A stretch of DNA of 5,537 nt from an uncultured Novosphingobium sp. (GTDB lineage: Bacteria > Pseudomonadota > Alphaproteobacteria > Sphingomonadales > Sphingomonadaceae). Numbering within the stretch: the stretch's first letter is position 1; each line of letters starts with the position of its first letter. This document shows positions 5,285-5,537 of the stretch, one piece after another. Made by a program: the position numbers and the translations under genes. Under the pieces are notes generated by a model. That model saw nothing but the letters and a program-made list of their open reading frames with translations, made no database searches and had not been told where the DNA came from. The stretch is taken from assembly GCA_938005655.1 (NCBI GenBank), contig CALLNA010000059.1, forward strand, positions 1 through 5,537. The letters run 5' to 3'.

Positions 5285-5537
5285 CGAGCCCCGCGCCCCT
5301 CATCGATCAGTTTGCCCGGCGGATCAGCTATCTGCGGCTGTCGGTGACGGATCGCTGCGACCTGCGCTGCGCCTATTGCATGCCCGAGCGGCAGACCTTC
5401 CTCCCGCGGGCCGAGGTGCTCACGCTGGAGGAGCTTTACCGGCTCTCGCTGGGCTTCATGGAGCGCGGGATCACCAAGCTGCGCCTGACCGGTGGCGAGC
5501 CGCTGGTGCGGCGCGACATGATCGAGCTGGTCAAGGC
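5281..5537 (+). CDS. moaA: GTP 3',8-cyclase MoaA, 5' part (3' end outside window)
   Basis: Radical SAM enzyme that, with MoaC, turns GTP into cyclic pyranopterin monophosphate, the first step of molybdenum cofactor synthesis in the cytosol. The first 85 residues are visible of about 330-340. The opening LIDQFARRISYLRLSVTDRC is the classic MoaA entry. The CxxxCxxC cluster is Cys26, Cys30 and Cys33 in CDLRCAYCMPE, and binds the SAM-cleaving 4Fe-4S cluster. KLRLTGGEPLVRRDM (66-80) holds the SAM-contacting GGEP. The second C-terminal cluster lies beyond the window. ATG 5281 overlaps the preceding stop as ATGA. The nearest purine-rich site, GAGGT at 5261-5265, is 15 bases away, so initiation probably depends on coupling to the upstream gene. 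Confidence 0.96.
   Translation, partial: MTSPAPLIDQFARRISYLRLSVTDRCDLRCAYCMPERQTFLPRAEVLTLEELYRLSLGFMERGITKLRLTGGEPLVRRDMIELVK

Overview
The window is GC-rich bacterial DNA, densely coding and with strong G/C preference at third codon positions. It looks like an alphaproteobacterium, most likely from the Sphingomonadales. The basis is the gene order: cytochrome oxidase subunit III, then a DUF983 membrane zinc-ribbon protein, then a short SURF1 protein with a paired cysteine, then threonine synthase. The protein sequences also look sphingomonad-like from memory. No database search was possible, so the genus is not called.

Layout. Positions 1-3657 (+ strand) are one compact run: the 3' end of coxC/ctaE, DUF983, SURF1, thrC, and a cytosolic RlmI-like SAM methyltransferase. 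Gaps are between 12 bp and overlaps of 1-4 bp, so this is probably one transcript or a few coupled ones. The first three genes serve assembly and structure of the aa3-type cytochrome oxidase. thrC makes the last step of threonine synthesis, and the methyltransferase probably acts on RNA. A 12-bp perfect hairpin ending in T4 lies inside the first codons of the DUF983 gene, directly after coxC.

Positions 3659-4408 (- strand) hold a second, unrelated SAM methyltransferase-fold protein with a clear signal peptide. It ends one base from the end of the upstream run, in convergent orientation. Positions 4409-4570 are the only real intergenic region. It is divergent and contains a 28-bp dyad around an AT-rich core, plus a GC hairpin.

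Positions 4571-5537 (+ strand) are a second compact operon: a FolB-family dihydroneopterin aldolase, a 113-aa protein resembling only the C-terminal half of a short-chain dehydrogenase with its catalytic residues gone, and the start of moaA (molybdenum cofactor synthesis). Both recognisable enzymes in this operon act on GTP-derived pterin chemistry. The middle protein is the most interesting unexplained item in the window. No RNA genes, mobile elements or CRISPR arrays were seen.
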